Source: Halochromatium sp.
GTDB taxonomy: Bacteria; Pseudomonadota; Gammaproteobacteria; Chromatiales; Chromatiaceae
Direction of reading: 5' to 3'
NCBI GenBank assembly: GCA_010912705.1
Contig: POWB01000017.1
Coordinates: 1 to 49,310, forward strand
DNA length: 49,310 nt
Under the pieces are notes generated by a model, which ran no database searches, was not told where the DNA came from, and saw only the letters and a program-made list of their open reading frames with translations. Below are positions 7,750 to 16,800 of the stretch, one piece after another. The stretch's first letter is position 1. Every line of letters starts with the position of its first letter. A program made the position numbers and the translations under genes.

Positions 7750-10344
7750 ATGGCGAAGAAACGAAAGAAATACTCAGCTCGCACCGGTGCGAAAGCGGTA
7801 GCGGCACAGAGCCCCGAGCAGCGCGAGGAGCGGGCTCTGCAGGCCTTGGCTGCTGGTCAATATCGGGACGCGATCAATACGCTGAAGGCCCTCTTGAAGG
7901 ATGATGCCGCGAGCGAGCGTACCCCAGAGCGACGGCGAGCACTTGCCGAGGCCTATGCCGGACGTGCCCATGCGCTGAGCGCCAAGGGGATGCTGAAAGA
8001 GGCCCTGGCGATCTGGGAGAACCGGGCGGCCTTGGGGCCGGAGATCCCGTTGGCACTGGATCACAGCCTATTGAGCCTCCGCCTTGGCGATGCCGAGCCG
8101 CTGATGCGGCTGTGGTTGCAGGCCGATGCGCTGCCACGCGATGAGCGCTCGCGTCTTGCCGAGCAGCTTGCGGCGGCGGTCCTCAGCGGCGCCGACGCGC
8201 TGCTCGAGCGACTGGCCCCTGATGATCCCCTGCGCCGTCATGCCGAGCCGGCACGTGCGGCACTTGCAAGTTACTGCAGCGCCGATGATGCGGCCTTGGA
8301 ATCGGCCCTGGCCGAGATCCCATTCCGCTCACCCTATCGGAGCTGGGCGCTGCTCTTGAAGGCATTGACGCGCGTTGAGGCCGAGCCTGCGGCCGCGCGC
8401 GAGATGCTGGCGCGTATCCAGGATGATTCCCCCTTTGCGCCCCTGCGGCGCGCGGCTGAGCTGGCTCTGCTCAATGAGACCGACTTTCTCGCTGCCATCA
8501 GTGAGGCCGGCCCGCAGCAGCTGGCCTTTGCCGCGGCGCTGCGTAGATGGTCGCCGCAGCAGCTCGAGCTGGCGCGCGCCTTGGCACCGATCGGTGACGA
8601 TGCGGCGGGTCGTGAGCTGATGTTGCGGCTGCTGACGCGCCATCGCGACCTGCTTGGGGTGGATTGGGTACGACGCGCCTCGCTGCGGCTGTTGCCGCCG
8701 ATCGCAAACCCCTGGGATCGACGCCCGGCCCAGTGGAAGACGCTGAGCCCGGCAGAGGCAGCCCTGGTCGAGGCTTGGAATGCCGAGCTCCATCATTCGG
8801 ATTTCTCTGGCTGGGACCCGATCGATGCCTGGGAGGCGGTTGCCGAGGCCATGATCGCCGAGCCCGGCTCCAAGACTGATCCGGAGCAGAAGCTGGCGAT
8901 TGCACAGGTGTTCCGGCGTTTTGATGCGTGCTTTAATGTGCTTGCGGCAGATGCCCCGCCGGATGATGATCCCGATTCCATTCAGTCTATCGCCGCCGAC
9001 CATCTCGAGCGCAGCCTGCGCTGGGACCCGGGCCATCGCGACACCTATATCCGGCTGATCACCTGGTATCGCTGTATCGATCAGCTCAAGGACGCGCGCC
9101 GGCTGCTGGCCTTGGCTCAGAAGCGCTGGCCTCAGGATATGACGGTTCTGGAGGCGGCCATGGAGGTCGCATTGGCGAGCAATGCCTTCAAGAAGGCTGC
9201 TGGGATCGCTCGGCAGATGCTGGCGATCGATCCGATCAATAGCAGCGTGCGACGACGTTTAGTGGATGCGCATATTCAGCATGCCGCCAAGCAACTGCAT
9301 AAGGGGCGCGACGATTTGGCACACAAGGAGCTGGCGGATGCCCGATCCTGGACCGAGCGTGGTACTGGGCTGGATGCCATACGCCATCAGCTCGCCCTGC
9401 TCGATGGTTTGGTCGTGTTGGCGCTGGGTAACCGCGATGAAGGACGGGCTATCCTCAGTGCCCTGCTCGAGGGATCTAACGAGGGCGTCGCCGGGCAGAT
9501 CGAGCTGATACTGGCGACCAATCGACTCGGGCTCAGGCAGAGCGAGATTGCTCAATGGCTGGGGCTCAAGCGGAGCAAGGTGCGAGATCGCGATGACCTG
9601 CTGCGGGTGATTGAGCTCTTGCGCGGCAACCTCGAGCGTACCAATACCTTCACTCGGGGTATGATGGATCGGTTAGCAGCGCTGCTCAAGGGGGCGCCAT
9701 GGAAGCAACTCGAGCGCGACGAGCTCGAGCTGGCCTGTGAGACTCTGCGCGCATACAAGCTGAACAGCATTCGCGGCGAGGCCGCGCGGATCGGACTTAA
9801 ACGCTGGCCGCGCATGCCGATGCTCGAATATCATGAGTTTGAGAGCCGCTATATCGATGGTGGCTTTCCCAGTCCATCGGAGCTTGGCAAGATGGAGCTG
9901 GCCTTGGAGCGCGCTGAGGCCGCTGGTGAGACCCGAGCGGCCGAGCGGCTACGTCGGCTCATGCAGCAATACATGCCAATCCGCCCGTCCTTCTTTGATG
10001 ATCCCTGGGATGGTGACGACGGGCCAGCGCCGTTTGCGAATGACGATGACGAGGCCGAATTCCCCTTCGATGCGTTGTCTGATTTGCTGCATAGGATGCC
10101 GCTGAAGCAGGTGTTGGAGATGACCGGCATGCCAAAGCCATTGATCAAGCAAGTGCTCAAGGTGGCTCGTGACGAGGGCGACGAATACGCGATCGAGATG
10201 CTCATCGATCTGATTCAGAAGACCGCTACTGCAGCCAGAGATCAGGCTCCAGGATCGCCCCCAGGACCAGCTGCGGGCGGCAGACGTCGGTCCCGAACGC
10301 CCGCTGATGATCCCGATGATTCACACCAGCTTGATCTCTTCTGA
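7750..10344 (+). CDS. TPR-rich protein of an Hsp70 operon
   Basis: An 864-residue soluble protein without signal peptide. It begins with a basic tail (AKKRKKYSARTG) and then has Ala/Leu-rich helical repeats of TPR type, clearest at ERALQALAAGQYRDAINTLKALL, GRAHALSAKGMLKEALAIWE and, later, RDTYIRLITWYRCIDQLKDARRLLALAQKRWP. The last 150 residues include an acidic stretch (DDPWDGDDGPAPFANDDDEAEFPFD) and a Gly/Pro-rich tail. GTG at 7747 and ATG at 7750 are adjacent; ATG is preferred. The stop overlaps the ATG of the J-like gene by one base, so the genes are probably translated together with the J-like, GrpE-like and DnaK-like genes. I infer a scaffold or client-binding role in this chaperone set; no enzyme domain is visible. 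Confidence 0.75.
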   Translation: MAKKRKKYSARTGAKAVAAQSPEQREERALQALAAGQYRDAINTLKALLKDDAASERTPERRRALAEAYAGRAHALSAKGMLKEALAIWENRAALGPEIPLALDHSLLSLRLGDAEPLMRLWLQADALPRDERSRLAEQLAAAVLSGADALLERLAPDDPLRRHAEPARAALASYCSADDAALESALAEIPFRSPYRSWALLLKALTRVEAEPAAAREMLARIQDDSPFAPLRRAAELALLNETDFLAAISEAGPQQLAFAAALRRWSPQQLELARALAPIGDDAAGRELMLRLLTRHRDLLGVDWVRRASLRLLPPIANPWDRRPAQWKTLSPAEAALVEAWNAELHHSDFSGWDPIDAWEAVAEAMIAEPGSKTDPEQKLAIAQVFRRFDACFNVLAADAPPDDDPDSIQSIAADHLERSLRWDPGHRDTYIRLITWYRCIDQLKDARRLLALAQKRWPQDMTVLEAAMEVALASNAFKKAAGIARQMLAIDPINSSVRRRLVDAHIQHAAKQLHKGRDDLAHKELADARSWTERGTGLDAIRHQLALLDGLVVLALGNRDEGRAILSALLEGSNEGVAGQIELILATNRLGLRQSEIAQWLGLKRSKVRDRDDLLRVIELLRGNLERTNTFTRGMMDRLAALLKGAPWKQLERDELELACETLRAYKLNSIRGEAARIGLKRWPRMPMLEYHEFESRYIDGGFPSPSELGKMELALERAEAAGETRAAERLRRLMQQYMPIRPSFFDDPWDGDDGPAPFANDDDEAEFPFDALSDLLHRMPLKQVLEMTGMPKPLIKQVLKVARDEGDEYAIEMLIDLIQKTATAARDQAPGSPPGPAAGGRRRSRTPADDPDDSHQLDLF

Positions 10345-10673
10345 TGACTGATCCCTTTCTGACTCTCGGTATCGAGCCCGATGCTGAGGATGCCACCGTT
10401 GAGGCGGCCTATCGTGCCGCGATCAAGCGTTGTCCACCGGAGCGTGATGCAGCGGCATTTCAGGCCCTGCGTGAGGCCTATGAGCGGGTTCGAACAAGGG
10501 ATGATCGCATTGCCTATCGCCTGTTCGATACCGAGCCGCCGGCAGCGATCGACATCATTCGCCAGGCGGCGACCCATGGCTCCAACGCTGATGCTGCTGA
10601 TCCTGCCGTGAGCCAGGCCGCATCCCGGCCGACGCCAGCGCTGTTTGCCGCTCTCTTGCGCGGGGAGGACTAA
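10344..10673 (+). CDS. J-like co-chaperone with PPE instead of HPD
   Basis: A 109-residue protein whose first 65 residues follow the J-domain pattern: FLTLGIEPDAEDATVEAAYRAAIKR (helices I-II), a loop, then FQALREAYERV (helix III). The loop reads CPPERD where J-domains have HPD, so the histidine and aspartate needed to stimulate Hsp70 ATPase in classical J proteins are replaced. The C-terminal third is Ala/Pro-rich and lacks zinc-finger or client-binding domains. It overlaps the TPR gene by one base and abuts the GrpE-like gene (TAA then ATG). It is probably the dedicated J-like partner of the DnaK-like protein downstream; whether it activates, tethers or inhibits is open. Confidence 0.75.
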   Translation: MTDPFLTLGIEPDAEDATVEAAYRAAIKRCPPERDAAAFQALREAYERVRTRDDRIAYRLFDTEPPAAIDIIRQAATHGSNADAADPAVSQAASRPTPALFAALLRGED

Positions 10674-11369
10674 ATGGAGCGTGCCATGCAGGAGGATCTT
10701 GCTGAGCGGTTGCGCGCCTACCTCGACCAACCGCAGCAGGCCATCGCGGCTCATGCGCCGCCGACAGCCGAGGCGCCAGACCTCTTTAGCCTGCTCGCTG
10801 AGCTGGCCGGACTCAAGAACGAGGTCAAGCTCGAATCGCGCCAGCTCAAGGCCGCGCTGGACGAATTCCGCGGTCTCTTCGAGGCCTTGGAGGCAGCGCA
10901 AGCTCGGGCTGAAGAGGATCATCGGCGTCGTCGTGAGCAGGAGCGGGCCACGCAGGCGCGTGAGCGGAAAGATTTGCTGCTCGAGCTGCTGGACTTGCGT
11001 GATCGGCTTCAGGCTGGGCATGGCACTGCCGCGGGCTATCGTCCTCGCGGTCTGTCCGGTCGTCGTAAACTGCGCGCCTTTGCCGGCTCCATGGCCGAGG
11101 GGCTCGGCATGAACCTGCGTCGACTCGATGAGATCTTAGCCCGGCGCGGCGTGCAGCCGCTGCCGGTGTTAGGGCGATCCTTCGACCCCTATCGGATGCA
11201 CGCCGTCGAGCTGGCATCCGACCCAGAACGCGCGCACGGCGAGGTCGTCGCCGAGCTGCGCCCCGGTTTTCTGCTCGACGATGAGCTCCTGCGCCCAGCT
11301 GAGGTGGTCGTCAACCGGCCCGATGCGCAGGACGCCTTGCCAGCACCTTCAAGACAGGACTCAGAATGA
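10674..11369 (+). CDS. GrpE-like nucleotide exchange factor
   Basis: GrpE releases ADP from Hsp70. This 231-residue protein has a long charged helical part (about 45-115: LKNEVKLESRQLKAALDEFR and repeated ARAEEDHRRRREQERA, likely a coiled coil) and a C-terminal part matching the GrpE beta domain: LGRSFDPYRMHAVEL, then VVAELRPGFLLDDELLRPAEVVV. Between them is an insertion rich in Arg and Gly. Compared with housekeeping GrpE (about 190-200 residues) it is longer and diverged. The last codons overlap the DnaK-like start (ATGA), so the two should be made in step. Confidence 0.8.
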   Translation: MERAMQEDLAERLRAYLDQPQQAIAAHAPPTAEAPDLFSLLAELAGLKNEVKLESRQLKAALDEFRGLFEALEAAQARAEEDHRRRREQERATQARERKDLLLELLDLRDRLQAGHGTAAGYRPRGLSGRRKLRAFAGSMAEGLGMNLRRLDEILARRGVQPLPVLGRSFDPYRMHAVELASDPERAHGEVVAELRPGFLLDDELLRPAEVVVNRPDAQDALPAPSRQDSE

Positions 11370-13117
11370 CAGACATCATTATTGGTATCGATCTCGGCAC
11401 CACCAACTCGGAGGTGGCAGTGATCCGGGACGGGCGCCCGCAACTGCTCGAGGTTGACGGCTCTCACATCCTGCCCTCGGTCGTCGGCCTTGCTGACGAC
11501 GGCACGCTCTTGGTCGGCCAGGCGGCGCGCAATCAGTACGTCCTCTATCCAGAGCGCAGCATTCGCTCAGTCAAGCGACGCATGGGTGAGGATGTGACGC
11601 TGCCGATGGGCGATACCTCTTACAGCCCGCAAGAGATCTCGGCACTGATCCTGAAGCGGCTCAAGCGCGCGGCAGAGGAGCAGCTTGGCGAGTCTGTCGG
11701 TAAGGCGGTGATCACGGTGCCCGCCTATTTCTCCGACGCCCAACGTCAGGCCACCCGCGATGCCGGTGAGCTGGCCGGGCTTGAGGTGGTCCGCATCATC
11801 AACGAGCCGACCGCGGCGGCCTTGGCCTATGAGGTCGATGCCACTGAGCCACGCACGATCCTGGTCTATGACCTAGGTGGCGGCACCTTCGACTGCTCGG
11901 TGGTACGGGCCGGTGGCGATGTCACCGAGGTCTTGGCCAGCCATGGCAACAACCACCTAGGTGGCGATGATTTCGACGCCAAGCTGATCGAGCATGTCGT
12001 CAACTACCTCAAGACCGAGCACGACTGCGACCCGAGCGCAGAGCGCAGGGCAATGGCCCGCATCACGCGCGCCTGTGAGACGGCTAAGATCGCGCTCAGT
12101 GACGCCCCCTATGCGCGTATCGAGGAAGAATACCTGCTGCCCGATCGTGATCCGCCGATCAACCTCTCACTCGAGATCAGCCGGATCGACTATGAGGCGA
12201 TGATCGAAGGCTATATCGATGAGACGCTCGAGGCCGTGCACACGGCCCTGAAAGGGGCTGAGCTCACCGTCGCCGACATCGATGAGGTGGTGCTAGTCGG
12301 TGGCGCAACGCGGACGCCACTGATCCAGGAGCGGCTCGAGGAGACCCTTGGCATGCAGCCGCGCGCCGAGATCGATCCCGACCTCTGCGTCGCCGCTGGT
12401 GCGGCGATCCAGGCCGCGGTCATGGCCGGTGAGACGACGCACTCAGTGCTTGTCGATATCACGCCCTATACCTTCGGCACCAGTGCCGTTGGTGAGATGG
12501 GTGGGATGTTCTATCCGCATTGCTTCATCCCTCTGATTCGTAAGAACAGTCCGATCCCGATCACCAAGAGCAAGGGCTTTACCACCATGGTCGATGGTCA
12601 GGATGCGGTCGACATCCACATCTATCAGGGCGAGGACCCGGATGCGCTCAACAATACCGAGATCGGCGAGTTCAAGGTCGAGGGCTTAAGCGATGTGCCC
12701 GCCGGCAATGTGATCGTCATGCGCTTCGAGCTGGACCTAGATGGCATCCTCAAGGTCACCGCGACCGAGAAGCGCACCGGCCTGGAGAAGCACATCGCGA
12801 TCGATAACGCCATGACGCGGTTCGAGTCACAGGGGCTCGATGCGGCTAAGCAACGGCTTGCGGCGTTGATCGATGACGAGCCCGCCGAAGGCGCGAGTGC
12901 CGCCGATGCTGAGACCGAAGAGCATCGTCAGCAGGTGAAGGCGAAGGCCCTGCTAGAGAAGGCCGAGCGCTTGCTCGCCAGCGCCAGCGCCGAGGACAAG
13001 GAAGACCTCATTGATCTGATCGAGGCCGTGCGCGATACCCTGGCCGCAGATGATCAAGATGGCCTTGAGCGTTCAGTGGCAGCACTCTCGGATCTGATCT
13101 ACTACCTCGAAAGCTGA
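11366..13117 (+). CDS. DnaK-like Hsp70, specialised paralogue
   Basis: ATP-dependent chaperone of 583 residues, shorter than housekeeping DnaK (about 640). The nucleotide-binding domain is well kept: IIGIDLGTTNSEVAVI (phosphate 1), VITVPAYFSDAQRQATRDAG, INEPTAAALAY, LVYDLGGGTFDCSVV (phosphate 2) and VVLVGGATRTPLI. The substrate-binding part is recognisable (NSPIPITKSKGF, QGEDPDALNN, GNVIVMRFELDLDGILKVTATEK). The lid is shortened and there is no EEVD-type acidic tail; it ends LIYYLES. The ATGA overlap with the GrpE-like gene and the J-like and TPR genes upstream mark it as a dedicated system rather than the main dnaK operon, in which grpE-dnaK-dnaJ products are classical. Confidence 0.92.
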   Translation: MTDIIIGIDLGTTNSEVAVIRDGRPQLLEVDGSHILPSVVGLADDGTLLVGQAARNQYVLYPERSIRSVKRRMGEDVTLPMGDTSYSPQEISALILKRLKRAAEEQLGESVGKAVITVPAYFSDAQRQATRDAGELAGLEVVRIINEPTAAALAYEVDATEPRTILVYDLGGGTFDCSVVRAGGDVTEVLASHGNNHLGGDDFDAKLIEHVVNYLKTEHDCDPSAERRAMARITRACETAKIALSDAPYARIEEEYLLPDRDPPINLSLEISRIDYEAMIEGYIDETLEAVHTALKGAELTVADIDEVVLVGGATRTPLIQERLEETLGMQPRAEIDPDLCVAAGAAIQAAVMAGETTHSVLVDITPYTFGTSAVGEMGGMFYPHCFIPLIRKNSPIPITKSKGFTTMVDGQDAVDIHIYQGEDPDALNNTEIGEFKVEGLSDVPAGNVIVMRFELDLDGILKVTATEKRTGLEKHIAIDNAMTRFESQGLDAAKQRLAALIDDEPAEGASAADAETEEHRQQVKAKALLEKAERLLASASAEDKEDLIDLIEAVRDTLAADDQDGLERSVAALSDLIYYLES

Positions 13118-13152
13118 GGCGGCCACTCACTACTCACTACTTACCACTCACC

Positions 13153-13485
13153 ATGGAACGCTGTCCCAGTTGCCGAGCCCGCACCGACGGGAGTGAGACC
13201 TGCAGGCGTTGCGGTATGGACCTTAGCCTGCTGCTGGCAACCGAGCGCGAGGCAGAGCGCTGGCTGCGGATTGGCATCGGTCATCTCACTAAGGATGAGC
13301 CAGAGGCGGCAGAGCAGGCGCTGCGGCGCGCCTTAAGCCTAGAACGCGACCCGCTCGCCGAGTCGCTGCTGGGCCTGCTCTACCAGTCTGTGTCCAGTGC
13401 GAGCGATCAGGTCCTGATCGAGCCAGGTGCCAGGATCAGGATCTCCACCTTTGGTGGTCGGATACTGATCTCTAGCGATCAGTGA
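13153..13485 (+). CDS. small zinc-ribbon protein with TPR-like tail
   Basis: A 110-residue protein 35 bp after the DnaK-like gene. The N-terminus has two CxxC knuckles (CPSCRARTDGSETCRRCG), a zinc ribbon. Residues 30-80 look like one or two TPR-type helices (ERWLRIGIGHLTKDEPEAAEQALRRALSL). The rest is not recognisable. Position suggests it belongs to the Hsp70 operon, perhaps as an adaptor; the role is inference. The 34 bases before it contain repeated CACTCACTA units. Confidence 0.65.
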   Translation: MERCPSCRARTDGSETCRRCGMDLSLLLATEREAERWLRIGIGHLTKDEPEAAEQALRRALSLERDPLAESLLGLLYQSVSSASDQVLIEPGARIRISTFGGRILISSDQ

Positions 13486-13501
13486 GGCCTGTAGAGGCTG
13501 T

Positions 13502-14665
13502 TTAATCCAGCCGCTTCTTGAAGCGTAACGAGGCGATCAGCAGGCCGACTAGCATGAATCCGAATAGCCAGAGGGTATCTTCGGCGACCTGCTCAAGGCT
13601 GGCATCGCGCAGCATCACGGCGCGGATGGCGCGCATGAAATGGGTTGCCGGTAGCACCTCGGCGATGTACTGGGCCGGCACCGGCATGCCTTCAGAGGGA
13701 AACATGAAGCCGGAGAGCAGGATCGACGGCAGCAGGATGAAGACCGTCATCTGCATCGCCTGCAATTGACTGCTGGCAATGGTCGAGAGCACCAGCCCGA
13801 GCGCGAGGCTGGCACCGATGAAGGCGAGTGTGGCGACCGCCAGTGCCAGGAGCGAGCCGTTCAGTGGCACGCTAAAGATCAGATGGCCGAGCAGCAGGAT
13901 GATCGTTGTCTGCACCAGGCCGATGACGATGTAGGGCACGATCTTGCCCAACATCAGCTCGAGCGGCCGCACCGGGGTGTTGATCAGCATCTCCATGTTG
14001 CCGCGCTCGCTCTCGCGCACGATGGCCGCCGAGGTGAACATCACCATGGTCATGGTCAGGATCACGGCGACCAGACCGGGCACGATGTTGATCGCGGTGC
14101 GCTGCTCCGGGTTGAAGAAGAGCGCAACCGCAAAGGTCGGCGTGGTGCGATTGGCGGGCCGACGCAGCAGCTCGGTCAGCGGCATCGCGCGCAGACTCTT
14201 GATAGCGCCGGCGATCATGGTATCGGAGCCATCGACGATCCATTGCGCCACCGGGCGGCTGGTCTGCTCGTCGGTGGAGGGCGGCGTTTGCAGTCCCGCG
14301 CCGACACTGGCGCTGCGGGCGACACGCTGGCTGAGATCGGGCGGGATGATGAAGGCGGCGCGCACTCGGCCTTCGACGATCGCGGCTTGCGCCGCGGAGA
14401 TATCGACATAGCGCTCGGTGAAGGTGACGACTTGGGTGGCCTCGACCGTCTGGGTCAGCACCCGGCTGAGGCCGCTGTTGGCCTGATCGACCAGTGCTGC
14501 CGGGATATGACGCAAATTGGTGTTGATCGCATAGCCGAACAGGAGCAGCTGGATCAGCGGGATCATGATGACCATACCCAGCGTGGTGCGGTCGCGCCGC
14601 AGCTGCGTCAGCTCCTTGGAGAGGATGGCGAGGATGCGCCTGGCCGATTGCAGCAAGCGGTTCAT
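13502..14665 (-). CDS. ABC-2 type transporter permease (YbhS/YbhR-like)
   Basis: Inner-membrane permease, 387 residues. One membrane helix near the N-terminus (TLGMVIMIPLIQLLLFGYAI), a periplasmic domain of about 130 residues (NTNLRHIPAALVDQANSGLS onward), then five or more helices at the C-terminal end (VPGLVAVILTMTMVMFTSAAIV, LVQTTIILLLGHLIF, LALAVATLAFIGASLALGLV, MTVFILLPSILLSGFMFP). FxxPxxxMP before the last helices is typical of the drug-export ABC-2 branch. It overlaps the ATPase gene by four bases and is last in the operon. Only one permease is present where E. coli ybh has two (S and R). The substrate is not known. Confidence 0.88.
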   Translation of the reverse strand: MNRLLQSARRILAILSKELTQLRRDRTTLGMVIMIPLIQLLLFGYAINTNLRHIPAALVDQANSGLSRVLTQTVEATQVVTFTERYVDISAAQAAIVEGRVRAAFIIPPDLSQRVARSASVGAGLQTPPSTDEQTSRPVAQWIVDGSDTMIAGAIKSLRAMPLTELLRRPANRTTPTFAVALFFNPEQRTAINIVPGLVAVILTMTMVMFTSAAIVRESERGNMEMLINTPVRPLELMLGKIVPYIVIGLVQTTIILLLGHLIFSVPLNGSLLALAVATLAFIGASLALGLVLSTIASSQLQAMQMTVFILLPSILLSGFMFPSEGMPVPAQYIAEVLPATHFMRAIRAVMLRDASLEQVAEDTLWLFGFMLVGLLIASLRFKKRLD

Positions 14666-15588
14666 GCGCGGTGGTCCCCGGTGTTGGTGACGAAGACGTC
14701 CTCCAGGCTTGGCCGTACCAGCTCCAGATCGGTGGGTGCGGGTCTCAGCGATTGCGCCTTGAGCCAGGTGATCGGGTCATCGATGCGATCTTGCACCAAC
14801 ACCCGCAGCCGGCTGCCGAGCTGGGCCGCCGAGATCACCTCCGGCAGCGTCGCCAGCTGCTGCTTCAGCGCACGCAGGTTGGGCGCCTCGACCTCGACCA
14901 CATGGGCACCCATCGCCGCCATCAGCTCCGCCGGCGAGCCATCGGCGCGCTTGTGACCCGACTCCATGATCGCCAACCGGTGGCAGCGCTCGGCTTCGTC
15001 CATGTAATGAGTCGAGACCAGGATGCTGGCGCCGGCGTCGATCAGGTCGAATAGCCGTTCCCAGAAATCGCGGCGGTTTTCGGGGTCGACGGCCGAGGTC
15101 GGCTCGTCGAGGAACAAGAGCGTCGGCTTATGGATGGTCGCTGCCGCTAGGGCCAGGCGTTGACGCTGCCCGCCGCTCATGCGCCCGGCGCGGCGGTTGT
15201 GCATCGGCTCCAGCGCATAGGTCGAGAGCAGCTCGCTGATCCGCTGGCGCGCGATGCGATGGCTGAGACCATAGATCTCGGCGACGAAGCGAAGGTTCTC
15301 GGCGACGGTGAGATCATCGTAGAGCGAGAACTTCTGGGTCATGTAGCCGATCCGGCGCTTGAGGCGTTCGGCGTCGCGCGGCAGCTGATGGCCGAGCACG
15401 CTGACCGTGCCAGCGGAGGGTGTCAGCAGGCCGGTCAGCATGCGCACGGTGGTGGTCTTGCCACAGCCGTTGGGGCCGAGAAAGCCATAGATGGTCTGCG
15501 GCTCGACGGTCAGATCCAGCGCATCGACGGCGGTCAGCGTGCCGAAGCGGCGGGTGAGGCCGTGCGCCTCGATCACCGGCTCCGTCAC
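14662..15588 (-). CDS. ABC transporter ATP-binding protein
   Basis: Cytoplasmic ATPase of the exporter, 308 residues. Walker A is GPNGCGKTTTV, the signature motif MSGGQRQRLALA, Walker B LLFLDEPTSAVD, and the switch histidine lies in VSTHYMDEAERC. The C-terminal 80 residues form the extra domain common in drug and lipid exporters. It overlaps both neighbours by four bases (membrane fusion protein before, permease after), which fits a single translation unit. Confidence 0.92.
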   Translation of the reverse strand: MTEPVIEAHGLTRRFGTLTAVDALDLTVEPQTIYGFLGPNGCGKTTTVRMLTGLLTPSAGTVSVLGHQLPRDAERLKRRIGYMTQKFSLYDDLTVAENLRFVAEIYGLSHRIARQRISELLSTYALEPMHNRRAGRMSGGQRQRLALAAATIHKPTLLFLDEPTSAVDPENRRDFWERLFDLIDAGASILVSTHYMDEAERCHRLAIMESGHKRADGSPAELMAAMGAHVVEVEAPNLRALKQQLATLPEVISAAQLGSRLRVLVQDRIDDPITWLKAQSLRPAPTDLELVRPSLEDVFVTNTGDHRA

Positions 15589-16535
15589 GGTAGCTCGACC
15601 TGCGCTGGTACGCCATTCGGCAGTTTGGCGGCGCTGTCTGGGAGCTCGACTTCGGCTAGGTACATCAGTCGTGCGCGGTCGCTGGCATTCAGCGCGTAGT
15701 AGGGGGTGAAGGCGGGGTCGGAGCTGATCCAGCGCACGCTGCCATCGAAGGTCTGCTCGAGTCCGTCGACCCGCACCTTGAGCGTATCGCCCTGGTTGAT
15801 CTTGACCCGATAGGGCTCCGGCACGTAGACGCGAGCGTAGGGCGCCTTGCCGGCCAGCATCACCGCCACTGGGCTGCCGATGGTGACGCGCTCGCCGAGG
15901 TTCCAGGGTAGGCTGTCGAGTACGCCGTCGCGGGTGGCGACGACGGTCAGCTCGGCCAGTAACGCCTGCTTGTAGTCAAGCTCAGCCTGTGCTGCATTCA
16001 ACTCGGCTTCGGCCTGGCTAATCTCTTCCGGTCGCGTACCGGCGAGCAATTCATCGAGCTTCTCCTTGGCCTCATCGAGCCGCGCGCTGGCGGCATCACG
16101 CAGTGCCTTGGTCCGATCGACCTCGGCCTGGCTGACGGCCTTGCGGCCGAGCAGCTCAGCATTGCGATCGTAGGTGATCTCGGCCTCGCGCAGGTCTGCT
16201 TCAGCTCCTGCAACCTGCGCCCGGGCCGCGGCGATGTCTTGGTCGCGCGGGCCGTTGCGCAACTGCTGCAGATGCGCAACGGCCTGCGCCACCTGGGCCT
16301 TGGCGCGCTCGACCTCGGCGCGCTGCTGGCGATCGTCGAGCTGGGCGAGCAGGGTGCCCTTGGTGACTGGCGAGCCCTCGGCGACGGGGAGCTCGAGGAT
16401 GATCTCAGCGGCGGTGGCGGTGAGGGCGACACGATCGCGCTCCAGCGTCCCGAGGGCGAGTGGTTGCTCAGTGTCCAAGCAGCCAGCGATGAGAGCAGGA
16501 GCGATGATCGCAAGCGAGAGTCTGAGCTTGGACAT
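15585..16535 (-). CDS. HlyD-family membrane fusion lipoprotein (YbhG-like)
   Basis: Periplasmic adaptor, 316 residues, anchored as a lipoprotein: LAIIAPALIAGC forms the signal with lipid Cys19. A split biotinyl-lipoyl domain (ILELPVAEGSPVTKGTLLAQLDD ... LTVVATRDGVLDSLPWNLGE) flanks a long coiled-coil hairpin (about 80-190, Ala/Glu/Arg-rich), followed by a beta-barrel. First gene of the three-gene operon. The 265 bp upstream (16536-16800) have no gene and should carry its promoter. No outer-membrane TolC partner is in the window. Confidence 0.87.
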   Translation of the reverse strand: MSKLRLSLAIIAPALIAGCLDTEQPLALGTLERDRVALTATAAEIILELPVAEGSPVTKGTLLAQLDDRQQRAEVERAKAQVAQAVAHLQQLRNGPRDQDIAAARAQVAGAEADLREAEITYDRNAELLGRKAVSQAEVDRTKALRDAASARLDEAKEKLDELLAGTRPEEISQAEAELNAAQAELDYKQALLAELTVVATRDGVLDSLPWNLGERVTIGSPVAVMLAGKAPYARVYVPEPYRVKINQGDTLKVRVDGLEQTFDGSVRWISSDPAFTPYYALNASDRARLMYLAEVELPDSAAKLPNGVPAQVELP

Positions 16536-16800
16536 GAATGAGACGCCTGGCGAGTCCGCAGATGCCGTCCTGTTGACGGAACGAGTCAGACCGTTCTGGC
16601 TTGACCTTGGTCAGAGGCTAGAGCGATGTCGAGCCCCGGTCAAGACACCTCTTCGAGGAGATGGGCGCGCGGATCGAACAGGCGGGGCAGGCACGCGAAG
16701 GTCGTCGCGAATGAGGATTCTCTTCGTGCTGACATCACACACCTTGCTGACAATCCGCCCCTCGGACGATCGGAGCCTGTTCCAAGCCCCCACCGTTGTC

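Noticed and set aside
13118..13152. CACTCACTA repeats before the zinc-ribbon gene as a possible CRISPR or operator
   Set aside because: Only a few short, uneven units without spacers or dyad symmetry; simple-sequence drift is enough.
13766..14956. 396-codon plus-strand frame across the ABC permease and ATPase genes
   Set aside because: Composition is His/Asp/Gln/Arg-rich as expected for an antisense shadow; it crosses the overlap of two well-supported genes.
16536..16800. TGACC/GGTCA-like elements upstream of the HlyD-type gene as a TetR operator
   Set aside because: The symmetry is weak and short, and no TetR-family gene is nearby.
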